Positions 8,346 to 16,692 of a DNA stretch of 64,000 bases are shown piece by piece. The notes under the pieces were generated by a model, which worked only from the letters and a program-made list of their open reading frames with translations, ran no database searches and had not been told where the DNA came from. The stretch lies in contig NZ_JBAPLU010000005.1 of NCBI RefSeq assembly GCF_037083825.1, forward strand, positions 1 to 64,000, in the 5' to 3' direction. The stretch's first letter is position 1; each line of letters begins with the position of its first letter. The position numbers and the translations under genes are program-made. This stretch comes from Klenkia sesuvii. Lineage in GTDB: Bacteria > Actinomycetota > Actinomycetes > Mycobacteriales > Geodermatophilaceae.

Positions 8346-8401
8346 GATCACGGACGCCAGGACATCCGCAGCCGGCGTGTTGCCGCCGCAGGTCCGTGAT
8401 C
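8346..8401. terminator. 10-bp inverted repeat, candidate terminator
   Basis: GATCACGGAC at 8346-8355 and its perfect complement GTCCGTGATC at 8392-8401, separated by 36 nt that are themselves GC-rich. It starts 2 nt after the stop of the sigma operon. Could also be a dispersed REP-like palindrome. Confidence 0.4.
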
Positions 8402-8440
8402 ATCGGGGCGCGGGGGCGGGGTGGGGGTTGACTCCAGGGC

Positions 8441-9361
8441 GTGGCGGGGGTGCTGACCGGGTTCGTGGTCATCGGCGTGGTGATCGGCGTCGGCTACCTG
8501 GCCGCCCGCCGCGGGGTGCTGCCCGAGGGCGCCCAGGTGGTGCTCGCCCAGACCTCGTTCCGGGTGGCCACCCCGGCCCTGCTGTTCACCGTGCTGGCCG
8601 ACGCCGACCTCGGCCAGGTCTTCTCCGGCACGCTCTGGGTCACCTCCGTTGCCGCCCTGGCCTGCGCGGCCGTGGTGGTGGCGGCCGGGGTCGTCCGCCG
8701 CTGGGGCACCGGCCGGACGACGATCGCCGCGCTGGCCGCCGGCATGGTCAACTCGGCCAACCTGGGCATCCCGATCGCCGTCCACGTGCTCGGCGACGCC
8801 GCCCTCGTCGCTCCCCTGCTGCTGTTCCAGCTCGTCGTCCTGGTCCCGGCCGCCGTGGTCGCGCTCGACCTCTCCGGCCCGGCCGACGGCACGCCGCGCT
8901 GGGTGCGGCTCACCGCCCCCTTCCGCAACCCGGTGCTGATCGCGTCGGTGCTGGGCCTGCTGGTCGGCGGCGCGGGGTGGACCGTTCCGTCCCTGGTGCT
9001 CGACCCGCTCGAGCTGCTGGCCTCCCTCGCCGTCCCGGCGGTGCTGCTGGCGTACGGCATCTCGCTGCACGGCGCCCCGCTGCCCGGCCGCGGACCCGAC
9101 CGGCGGGCGGTGCTGCTCGCGTCGGCCCTGAAGCTGCTGCTCATGCCGGCGTCGGCCTGGGCGCTGGCGACGGCGCTGGGCATCGGGGGCGAGCAGTTGT
9201 TCGTGGTCGTGGTGCTCTCGGCGCTGCCGACGGCGCAGAACGTCTACACCTACGCGGTCGCCTACCGCACGGCCGAGCGCCTGGCCCAGCAGACGGTCAC
9301 CGTCACGACCGCCGGGTCGGTCCCGGTGCTCCTGCTCGTGGCGGCCCTGCTGGGTCCCTAG
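8441..9361 (+). CDS. AEC family transporter (auxin efflux carrier type)
   Basis: 306 residues with about ten membrane helices in the two-fold inverted repeat of the AEC/PIN family: LTGFVVIGVVIGVGYLAARR at the start, the conserved NSANLGIPI unwound helix near the middle of the first half (about 103-111) and the second-half equivalent LPTAQNVYTYA (about 266). Bacterial members export or import organic acids or other anions by an elevator mechanism; the substrate here is unknown. GTG start at 8441. Convergent with the lipase gene, 12 bp apart. Confidence 0.85.
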   Translation: MAGVLTGFVVIGVVIGVGYLAARRGVLPEGAQVVLAQTSFRVATPALLFTVLADADLGQVFSGTLWVTSVAALACAAVVVAAGVVRRWGTGRTTIAALAAGMVNSANLGIPIAVHVLGDAALVAPLLLFQLVVLVPAAVVALDLSGPADGTPRWVRLTAPFRNPVLIASVLGLLVGGAGWTVPSLVLDPLELLASLAVPAVLLAYGISLHGAPLPGRGPDRRAVLLASALKLLLMPASAWALATALGIGGEQLFVVVVLSALPTAQNVYTYAVAYRTAERLAQQTVTVTTAGSVPVLLLVAALLGP

Positions 9362-9373
9362 CTCCTCGGTGGC

Positions 9374-10195
9374 TCAGCGGTGGGCGTCGAGCCAGGCCAC
9401 GACGTCGTCGAGGACCTGCTCCTGCTCGGGCTCGTTGTGCGGCTCGTGGAACAGGCCCGGGTAGACCGTGTGCGTCAGGTCGGTCGAGGCCACGGTCGAG
9501 GCCAGGAACTCGCTGGCCGCAGGTGGGACCAGCCGGTCGGCGCCGCCGTGCACCACCAGCAGCGGCATCGTCAGCGAGCGCAGCCGGGTCGGCATGGCGG
9601 CGACGGTGGTGATCATCTCCGCGCCGGTGCGGGCCCGCACCTTGCCCATGCGGTTCAGCGGGTCGGCCCGGTACGCGGCCACCACGGCAGGGTCGCGGCT
9701 CACGGCGTCGGCGTCGAGCTCCAGGACGCCGAGGTCGGGCAGCAGCCGGCCCAGCAGCGGGGCCACGAGCTGCTGCACCCTGGTCGCCGAGGAGAGGTCG
9801 AGCGCGGCGGCCGACAGCACGGCGCCCCGCACCGGCACCGACGGCGTCCCGGTCAGGTACTGGGCGGCGACCAGGCCGCCCATGCTGTGCCCGTAGACGA
9901 ACAGCGGGACCCCGGGGTGCTCCCCCGCCGCCCGCACCGCCAGCTCGTCGACGCCGGCGACCGTGGCCGCCATCGACCCGATGTTGCCGCGGCTGCCCGG
10001 GGAGCGGCCGTGGCCCGGGTGGTCGACGGCGTACGTGGCGTACCCCGACCGGGCCAGCCGCTCGGCGACGTGGGCGTACCGGCCGCCGTGCTCGTGCAGG
10101 CCGTGCACCAGCACGACCACGCCGGTGACCTCGTCGGGTGCCCACGCCTGCCAGTACTGCCCGGTCGAGAGGTGCCCGTCGGTGTGGGTCGTCAC
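9374..10195 (-). CDS. alpha/beta hydrolase, monoacylglycerol-lipase type
   Basis: 273 residues with the serine-lipase fold: oxyanion motif VLVHGLHEHGGRY (about 30), HPGHGRSPGSRG (about 60), nucleophile elbow GHSMGG (about 101), acid in GGADRLVP and His in GLFHEPHNE near the end. This spacing and the HGLHEHGGRY motif are those of bacterial and human monoglyceride lipases (Hydrolase_4). Predicted cytoplasmic or membrane-associated. The GTG start lies 6 nt after TAGCCT. A 185-bp gap to the next divergent gene holds only the two promoters as far as I can see. Confidence 0.88.
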   Translation of the reverse strand: MTTHTDGHLSTGQYWQAWAPDEVTGVVVLVHGLHEHGGRYAHVAERLARSGYATYAVDHPGHGRSPGSRGNIGSMAATVAGVDELAVRAAGEHPGVPLFVYGHSMGGLVAAQYLTGTPSVPVRGAVLSAAALDLSSATRVQQLVAPLLGRLLPDLGVLELDADAVSRDPAVVAAYRADPLNRMGKVRARTGAEMITTVAAMPTRLRSLTMPLLVVHGGADRLVPPAASEFLASTVASTDLTHTVYPGLFHEPHNEPEQEQVLDDVVAWLDAHR

Positions 10196-10201
10196 CGCCG
10201 C

Positions 10202-10207
10202 AGGCTA
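10202..10207 (-). promoter_or_regulatory. -10 box for the lipase gene
   Basis: TAGCCT on the minus strand, 6 nt before the GTG at 10195; no Shine-Dalgarno sequence fits between them. Confidence 0.4.
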
Positions 10208-10368
10208 GCCCGACACGGCATGGCCACTGCGCAGTCCGCGGGCCGGCTGCGCAGCAGCCACGCCAGGATCAGGCGGGGCACCTCCCCTGACCTCTGCATG
10301 TCGCCGTCTGGGCTCGTCTAGCGCACGGGGTAGATGGCCGTAGAGGAGCCGATCGACCGGGGCGCCGC

Positions 10369-10374
10369 TAGGTT
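10369..10374 (+). promoter_or_regulatory. -10 box for the small membrane protein gene
   Basis: TAGGTT followed by six bases and the GTG at 10381, leaving no room for a ribosome-binding site. Confidence 0.4.
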
Positions 10375-10380
10375 GCCCCC

Positions 10381-10767
10381 GTGTCCACGATCGTGAGGTT
10401 CGCGCTCCGCGTCGTCGTCCTGGCCGTGATCATCTTCGTGGTGACCCGGCTGGTCAGCGGCATCGTCGTCACCCCCAACCCGGAGGGCACCTTCGGCGAG
10501 GCCGGTACCTACCTCTGGGTGGCGCTGCTGTTCGCGCTGGTGAACACGGTGGTCGGGCCGGTGGTGCGGCTGCTGTCGCTGCCCTTCGTCGTCCTGACGC
10601 TGGGCCTGTTCCTGCTGGTCATCAACGCGGCGCTGCTGGGCCTGACCGCGGCGCTGAGCGACCGGCTCGACGTCACCGGGTTCGGGGCGGCGGTCGTCGG
10701 CGGGTTCCTCATCGCGCTCTTCAGCTGGATCGCCGAGCTCGTGCTGCCGCTCAAGGTCCGGGACTGA
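10381..10767 (+). CDS. phage-holin-family / DUF-type four-helix membrane protein
   Basis: 128 residues with four predicted membrane helices (about 5-25, 40-60, 65-90 and 98-122), including the conserved NTVVGPVVRLLSLPFVVLTL segment of the phage-holin superfamily IV proteins common in actinobacteria and cyanobacteria. Despite the family name these are chromosomal, and no lysis role is shown. Function unknown. Followed 47 bp later by the glutamate dehydrogenase gene, which has its own -10 box. Confidence 0.8.
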   Translation: MSTIVRFALRVVVLAVIIFVVTRLVSGIVVTPNPEGTFGEAGTYLWVALLFALVNTVVGPVVRLLSLPFVVLTLGLFLLVINAALLGLTAALSDRLDVTGFGAAVVGGFLIALFSWIAELVLPLKVRD

Positions 10768-10801
10768 GCGTGCCGTGATGACGTCCCAGACGTCTCCGGT
10801 C

Positions 10802-10807
10802 TAGCGT
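10802..10807 (+). promoter_or_regulatory. -10 box for the glutamate dehydrogenase gene
   Basis: TAGCGT, 7 nt before the ATG at 10815; a TGACGT hexamer lies 17 nt upstream of it as a possible -35. Confidence 0.45.
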
Positions 10808-10814
10808 CGCGGGC

Positions 10815-13800
10815 ATGGCTCGTCCGGAGACCGCCCCCCGTCCGGCACCGACCGCCTCGGAGGTGGCCCCGGACGCCGGCCGACTCGCCGACCTGGCCGC
10901 GCTCGAGGCCGCGCAGACGAAGAAGTCCCAGCTGCTGGACCTCGCCGGTGAGGCCCTCCCCGCCGTCCCCGACCTGCCGGCCGGGCTGTCCGACGACGAC
11001 GTGCCGGCGGTCGTGCGCGCCTACTTCCGCGGCGAACCGGCCGCCGAGGTCGTGGGGCACGACCCGCAGTCGCTGGCCCGGCTGGCCCTGGACCACCTCG
11101 AGCTGGCCGCGACCCGTCCGCAGGGGTCGGCCGTGGTGGCCGTCGACCGCACGGAGGGCGGTTCCTCGGTGCTGCGCGTGGTCACCGACGACATGCCGTT
11201 CCTGGTCGACTCGGTCACCGCCGAGGTGGTGCGCCAGGGCGTCGTGCTCGACCACGTCGTGCACCCGGTGGTGCAGGTGCGCCGCGACGTGGCGGGCACG
11301 CTGCTCGAGTTCTGCGCCGACCACCCGGCCGAGGACGCCGTGGCCGAGTCCTGGATCGCGGTGGTGCTGGCCGGCACCATCGACGACGAGGCCGCCGACG
11401 ACCTGGTGGCCGGCCTCCGCACGGTGCTGGCCGACGTCCGCGGGGTGCACGAGGACACCGGGAAGCTGCGCGCCCGCGCCCTGGACCTCGCGCACTTCCT
11501 GGAACAGGAGCCGCCCTCCCGCGCGGCCGACCCCGCCGACGACCCGCACGAGGCCGCCGCCCTGCTGCGCTGGATGGCGGAGGGCAACTTCGTCTTCCTG
11601 GGGGCCCGCGACGTCGACCTCGTCGCCGCCGACGGGCAGCCGGCCACCGTCGCCGTGCGGGGCAGCGGGTTGGGCGTGCTGCGTGCCGACGCCGAGACGA
11701 CCACCCCGGTCGTCCCGGTGAGCGCGGCCGCGCGCGGCGCCCGGGGACGGCGGGTGGTGGTCACCAAGGCCGACGTCCGCTCGACCGTCCACCGCCCGGC
11801 CTGGCTCGACGTCGTCGCCGTCTCGCTGCCCGGCCCGCAGGGCACGCGGATCCGCCAGCACCGCATCGTGGGGCTGTTCCCCACCGGCGCCTACACCGCC
11901 AGCGTCACCGAGGTGCCGCTGGTGCGGCGCACCGCGGCCGAGGTGCTCGAGCGCTCGGGCTTCGAGCCCGACAGCCACACCGGCAAGGAGCTGCTCGACG
12001 TCCTGGAGACCTACCCCCGCGACGAGCTGCTGCAGGTCGACGTCGACGACCTGCTGCCCGTCGCGTTGGCCGTGCTCCACCTGCGCGAGCGGCGGCAGAC
12101 CCGGCTGTTCCTGCGCCGCGACCCCTTCGGCCGGTTCTTCTCCGCGCTGGTCTACCTGCCCCGCGACCGGTACACCACCGAGGTGCGGCTGGCCATGCAG
12201 GAACGGCTGCTGGCCACCCTCGGCGGCTCGTCGATCGAGTACACCGCGCGCTCCACCGAGTCGGTGCTGACCCGGTTGCACTTCGTCGTCCGGGTGCAGC
12301 CACGGCGCGGGGTGCCCACGCTGCCCGAGGTCGACGTCCCCGAGCTGGAGCGGCAGCTCGCGGCCGCGGCCCGCAGCTGGACCGACGACCTCACCGACGT
12401 GCTCACGGCCGAGTACGGGCCCGACGCCGGACGGCGGCTGGCCCAGGTCGCCGACGCCTTCCCGCCCGCCTACCAGGCCGACTTCCCCGCCTCCACCGCC
12501 GTGGGCGACCTCGACCGGCTGGAGTCGCTGCAGCCCGGGGAGCTGTCGCTGCGGCTGTGGACCCCGCGCGACGCGGCCCCCGGCGAGCGCCGGCTCACCG
12601 TGTTCCGGGTGGGGGAGCGGCTGCTGCTCTCGCAGGTGCTGCCGGTGCTGCAGCACCTGGGCGTCGACGTCGTCGACGAGCGGCCCTACGAGATCGACCG
12701 CATCGGCGCTCCGCTGGCCTGGGTCTACGACTTCGGCCTCACGCTGGCCGGCTCCACCGGGGACCTCCCCGGCCTGGACTCGCTCCCCCGCCGCTTCACC
12801 GACGCCGTCGACGCCGTCTGGCGCGGCGACGCCGAGGACGACGGCCTGGGTGCCCTCGTGCTGGTCGCCGGCCTCACCTGGCAGCAGGTCGCCGTCGTGC
12901 GGGCGTACGTGCAGTGGCTGCGGCAGGGCGGGCTGCCCTTCTCCGCCGGCTACGTCGAGTCGGTGCTGGCCGACCACCCCCACGTCGTCTCGCTCGTCCT
13001 CGACCTGTTCGCCGCGCGCTTCGACCCCCACCAGCCCGGTGACCGCGCCGCCGCCGAGCGCGCCCTGGGGGAGCGGCTGACCGAGCAGATCGCCGCGGTC
13101 ACGTCCCTGGACGCCGACCGGGTGCTCACGGCGTTGCTGGCCGCCGTCCGGGCCACCCAGCGGACGACGGCCTACACCGCCGGCGCGTTCACCGACGGCA
13201 CGCCGCTGGCGATCAAGCTCGACCCGCACGCCGTCCCCGACCTGCCCGAGCCCCGGCCGGCCCGCGAGGTCTGGGTGTCCTCGCCGCGGGTCACCGGGGT
13301 GCACCTGCGGTTCGGCGCGGTCGCCCGCGGCGGGCTGCGCTGGAGCGACCGCCGGGAGGACCTGCGCACCGAGATACTCGGGCTGGTCAAGGCGCAGACG
13401 GTGAAGAACACCGTCATCGTGCCCACCGGCGCCAAGGGCGGGTTCGTGCTGCTGCGCCCGCCGGCCGACCGCGAGGCGTGGCTGGCCGAGGGCCAGGCCT
13501 GCTACCAGCTGTTCATCGGCGCGCTGCTGTCGCTGACGGACAACCTGGTCGAGGGGCAGGTCGTGCCGGCCGAGGGCGTGGTGCGGCACGACGGCGACGA
13601 CACCTACCTCGTCGTCGCCGCCGACAAGGGGACGGCGACCTTCTCCGACCTGGCCAACGCCGTCGCCGTCGAGCGCGGCTTCTGGCTGGGCGACGCCTTC
13701 GCCTCGGGCGGCTCGGTCGGCTACGACCACAAGGCCATGGGCATCACGGCGCGCGGCGCGTGGGAGTCGGTCACCCGGCACTTCCGCGAGCTGGGCATCG

Positions 13801-15725
13801 ACACCCAGAGCCAGGAGATCACCGTCGTCGGCGTCGGCGACATGAGCGGCGACGTGTTCGGCAACGGCATGCTGCTCTCCGAGCACCTGCGGCTGGTGGC
13901 CGCCTTCGACCACCGGCACGTGTTCGTCGACCCCACCCCCGACGCCGCCACCGGCTTCGCCGAGCGGCAGCGGCTGTTCACCCTGCCGCGGTCGAGCTGG
14001 GCCGACTACGACCCGATGCTGATCAGCGCCGGGGGAGGGGTGTGGCCCCGGACGGCGAAGTCGGTGCCGGTCAGCGAGCCGATGCGCACCGCCCTCGGCC
14101 TGGCCGACGACGTCGAGCAGCTCACCCCGGCCGAGCTCATCCGCGCGATCCTGCTGGCGCCGGTCGACCTGCTGTTCAACGGCGGCATCGGCACCTACGT
14201 GAAGGCCACCACCGAGAGCGCGCTCGACGTGGGGGACAAGGCCAACGACGCGGTGCGGGTGGACGGCGAGCAGCTGCGCGTCCGGGTGGTGGGGGAGGGC
14301 GGCAACCTGGGCCTCACCCAGCGCGGTCGCATCGAGTACGCGCTGGCCGGCGGCCGGGTGAACACCGACGCCATCGACAACTCGGCCGGCGTCGACACCT
14401 CCGACCACGAGGTGAACCTGAAGATCGCGCTGAACGACGTCGACCTCGACGCCGGCGCCCGCGCCGAGCTGCTGGCGTCGATGACCGACGAGGTCGCCGG
14501 CCAGGTGCTCACCGACAACTACGCGCAGAACGCCACCCTGGCCGCCGAGGTGACCTCTGCCCGCAGCCTGCTGGACGCGCACACCCGCTTCATGCGGGCG
14601 CTGGAGCGCTCGGGCCGGCTCGACCGCGCGGTGGAGGCGCTGCCCGACGGGCGGGCGCTGGCCCAGCGGCGCCGCGACGGCCAGGCACTCACCTCGCCCG
14701 AGCTGTCGGTGCTGCTGGCCTACGCCAAGCTCGAGGCCGACGCCGCCGTGCTGCACTCGACCCTGCCCGACGACCCGTCCCTGGGCCGGCTGCTCACCGA
14801 GTACGTGCCCACCGCCCTGCGCGACCGCTTCCCCGAGGCCGTGGCCCAGCACCCGCTGCGCCGGGAGATCATCGCCACCGCGCTGGTCAACCGCGCGGTC
14901 AACGTCGCCGGGGTGACCGGGTTGTTCCGGCTGACCGAGGAGACCGGGGCGCCGCTGGTCGCCGTGGTGCGGGCGCACGCGGTGGCCCGTGCCGTCTTCG
15001 ACGTCGACCGCTTCTGGGACGCCGCCCGACCGCTGGACAACCGGGTGCCGGCCCCCGTCCAGGTGCAGCTGCGCACCGAGGCGACCCGGCTGGCCGAGCG
15101 GGCCGCCCGCTGGCTGCTGCGCCTGCCCGGGTTGGCCGCCGAGCCCGGTGACCCCATCGCCGCCGTCACCGCCCGGTTCGCCGGCCCGGTGGCCACCGTC
15201 GTGCGCAAGCTGCCCGAGTGGTTGCTGGGTGCCGACGCCGAGGCCTACGCCGAGCGGGCCGCCGGGCTGCGCTCGGCCGTGGTGCCCACCGAGCTGGCCG
15301 CGGCCGCCGCGGTGGCGCCGGTGCTGCCCGGGGCGCTCGACCTGGTGGTGGTGACCGAGGAGACCGGGGCGCCCATCGAGCTCGCCGGGCGGGTGTGGGA
15401 GCACGTGTCGGCCCGGCTGGGGCTGGTGCCGCTGCGCGACCTCATCATCGGCCTCCCCCGCGACCGCCGCTGGCCGGCGATGGCCCGGGCCACCCTCCGC
15501 GACGACCTCACCGCCGAGCAGGCCGCCCTCACCGCCGAGGTGCTGCGCGGCCGCACCGGTGAGGACGACGACCCGGCCACCCTGGTGGCGCGCTGGGCCG
15601 ACCACTGGGACACCGGTCAGCGACGTGCGGCCGCCCAGCTGGCCGAGCTGGCCGCCGGCGAGGCGCACGAGCTGGCCGAGCTGGTGGTCGCCGTCCGCAC
15701 CCTGCGCGGCCTGCGCCGGGCCTGA
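10815..15725 (+). CDS. gdh: NAD-specific glutamate dehydrogenase, large (180-kDa class)
   Basis: 1636 residues, the length of the large bacterial NAD-GDHs (family of Streptomyces and Mycobacterium enzymes). It oxidises glutamate to 2-oxoglutarate and ammonia in the cytoplasm. N-terminal ACT-like regulatory region (about 1-700), then the catalytic core with FGAVARGGLRWSDRREDLRTE (shortened here) near 835, KAQTVKNTVIVPTGAKGGFV near 859 holding the catalytic lysine, and GVGDMSGDVFGNGMLLS near 1010 in the Rossmann half. It is a full-length single gene with a short leader. Convergent with the deacetylase gene. Confidence 0.97.
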   Translation: MARPETAPRPAPTASEVAPDAGRLADLAALEAAQTKKSQLLDLAGEALPAVPDLPAGLSDDDVPAVVRAYFRGEPAAEVVGHDPQSLARLALDHLELAATRPQGSAVVAVDRTEGGSSVLRVVTDDMPFLVDSVTAEVVRQGVVLDHVVHPVVQVRRDVAGTLLEFCADHPAEDAVAESWIAVVLAGTIDDEAADDLVAGLRTVLADVRGVHEDTGKLRARALDLAHFLEQEPPSRAADPADDPHEAAALLRWMAEGNFVFLGARDVDLVAADGQPATVAVRGSGLGVLRADAETTTPVVPVSAAARGARGRRVVVTKADVRSTVHRPAWLDVVAVSLPGPQGTRIRQHRIVGLFPTGAYTASVTEVPLVRRTAAEVLERSGFEPDSHTGKELLDVLETYPRDELLQVDVDDLLPVALAVLHLRERRQTRLFLRRDPFGRFFSALVYLPRDRYTTEVRLAMQERLLATLGGSSIEYTARSTESVLTRLHFVVRVQPRRGVPTLPEVDVPELERQLAAAARSWTDDLTDVLTAEYGPDAGRRLAQVADAFPPAYQADFPASTAVGDLDRLESLQPGELSLRLWTPRDAAPGERRLTVFRVGERLLLSQVLPVLQHLGVDVVDERPYEIDRIGAPLAWVYDFGLTLAGSTGDLPGLDSLPRRFTDAVDAVWRGDAEDDGLGALVLVAGLTWQQVAVVRAYVQWLRQGGLPFSAGYVESVLADHPHVVSLVLDLFAARFDPHQPGDRAAAERALGERLTEQIAAVTSLDADRVLTALLAAVRATQRTTAYTAGAFTDGTPLAIKLDPHAVPDLPEPRPAREVWVSSPRVTGVHLRFGAVARGGLRWSDRREDLRTEILGLVKAQTVKNTVIVPTGAKGGFVLLRPPADREAWLAEGQACYQLFIGALLSLTDNLVEGQVVPAEGVVRHDGDDTYLVVAADKGTATFSDLANAVAVERGFWLGDAFASGGSVGYDHKAMGITARGAWESVTRHFRELGIDTQSQEITVVGVGDMSGDVFGNGMLLSEHLRLVAAFDHRHVFVDPTPDAATGFAERQRLFTLPRSSWADYDPMLISAGGGVWPRTAKSVPVSEPMRTALGLADDVEQLTPAELIRAILLAPVDLLFNGGIGTYVKATTESALDVGDKANDAVRVDGEQLRVRVVGEGGNLGLTQRGRIEYALAGGRVNTDAIDNSAGVDTSDHEVNLKIALNDVDLDAGARAELLASMTDEVAGQVLTDNYAQNATLAAEVTSARSLLDAHTRFMRALERSGRLDRAVEALPDGRALAQRRRDGQALTSPELSVLLAYAKLEADAAVLHSTLPDDPSLGRLLTEYVPTALRDRFPEAVAQHPLRREIIATALVNRAVNVAGVTGLFRLTEETGAPLVAVVRAHAVARAVFDVDRFWDAARPLDNRVPAPVQVQLRTEATRLAERAARWLLRLPGLAAEPGDPIAAVTARFAGPVATVVRKLPEWLLGADAEAYAERAAGLRSAVVPTELAAAAAVAPVLPGALDLVVVTEETGAPIELAGRVWEHVSARLGLVPLRDLIIGLPRDRRWPAMARATLRDDLTAEQAALTAEVLRGRTGEDDDPATLVARWADHWDTGQRRAAAQLAELAAGEAHELAELVVAVRTLRGLRRA

Positions 15726-15726
15726 C

Positions 15727-15751
15727 CCACCCCGGGGCGCTCAGGGGGTGG
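15727..15751. terminator. short hairpin between convergent genes
   Basis: CCACCCC and GGGGTGG with an 11-nt loop; it straddles the gap between the glutamate dehydrogenase stop and the deacetylase stop. Weak evidence. Confidence 0.3.
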
Positions 15752-16619
15752 CGAACTCGCGGTCCAGCTTGGCCAGCAGGGTGGGGCCGTCCCAGGTGGG
15801 CGGCGGCATCAGGCGGCGGACGGTGAGCAGCGGGGTGGTCGGGTCGGTGTCGTCGGACAGCTGCCACGCGGCCCGGAAGCCGGCCGCGGCCACCTGCGCG
15901 GCCGCCTCGGGGTCCCAGGCGCCGTACGGGTAGGCCATGAAGGGCACCGGGCGGCCCAGGATCGACTCCAGCGTGGCCTTGGGCCCGGCGAGCTGGGTCG
16001 CCCACTGGTCGGCCGGGAGCCGGTCCAGCCGCTGGTGGTCCCAGGTGTGGGCGCCGATCTCCATGCCCGCGGCGTCCAGGGCGCGCAGCTGGTCGGCCGA
16101 CAGCCAGCCGGCCTTGTCCAGGACCACGGTCATCGGGAAGAAGATCGCCGGGAAGCCGAACGCCTGCAGCGCCGGCAGGGCCACGTCGTGGTGGGTGGCC
16201 GAGCCGTCGTCGAAGGACAGCAGCACCGGCCGCTCGGGCAGCGGGGTGCCGAACTCCAGGTGGTCGACCACCGCCGACGCCGACACCGGGGTCCGGCCAC
16301 CGTCGGCCAGTGCCTGCAGCTGGGCGGTGAGCACCGCCGGCGGGGTGGTGATGGAGCGGGCGTACTCGCCGTCGTCGGCGGTGTGCTCGCGGATCTGGTG
16401 GAAGCACAGGGCGGGGACGGTGGAGCGGGCGTACACCTCCGCGGCGGTGCCCGGGGTGGGCGGGGCGCTGCTGGTGGGGGCCGCGGTGGGTGCCGGTGTC
16501 CCCGGTGGCGCCGGTGGCCGGGAGGTCGTCGTCGCCGACGACGTGGGGGCCGTGGCCGCGCGCCCGCAGCCGGCGAGGAAGGCCGCGGCCCCGAGGGTCA
16601 GGAAGCTCCGTCGTCGCAC
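15741..16619 (-). CDS. polysaccharide deacetylase lipoprotein
   Basis: 292 residues. N-terminus RRRSFLTLGAAAFLAGC has a twin-arginine look and a lipobox ending at Cys18, so it is probably a Tat- or Sec-exported lipoprotein. A Thr/Pro/Ala-rich linker (about 20-60) leads to a NodB domain: LLSFDDGSATHH (motif 1, metal-binding Asp), GAHTWDHQ (motif 2, metal His pair) and FMAYPYGAWD (motif 3). These metal enzymes remove N- or O-acetyl groups from cell-surface polysaccharides such as peptidoglycan or exopolysaccharide. The GTG at 16619 sits directly before the signal sequence. Confidence 0.88.
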   Translation of the reverse strand: MRRRSFLTLGAAAFLAGCGRAATAPTSSATTTSRPPAPPGTPAPTAAPTSSAPPTPGTAAEVYARSTVPALCFHQIREHTADDGEYARSITTPPAVLTAQLQALADGGRTPVSASAVVDHLEFGTPLPERPVLLSFDDGSATHHDVALPALQAFGFPAIFFPMTVVLDKAGWLSADQLRALDAAGMEIGAHTWDHQRLDRLPADQWATQLAGPKATLESILGRPVPFMAYPYGAWDPEAAAQVAAAGFRAAWQLSDDTDPTTPLLTVRRLMPPPTWDGPTLLAKLDREFATP

Positions 16620-16692
16620 TCGACGGCACGTTGCCGGTCCCGGGTCCGGAAGGCAAGCCGTCGCGCCGCTCCGCCCTGGTCGGCAGGTGTGC

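Noticed and set aside
10381..10767. Prophage holin marking a prophage remnant
   Set aside because: The phage-holin superfamily IV name is historical; these four-helix proteins are ordinary chromosomal genes and no phage gene is nearby.
10509..15668. A 1719-residue open frame on the minus strand inside the glutamate dehydrogenase gene
   Set aside because: It is the antisense shadow of a high-GC gene, rich in His, Gly, Arg and Val repeats with no domain; the plus-strand enzyme is certain.
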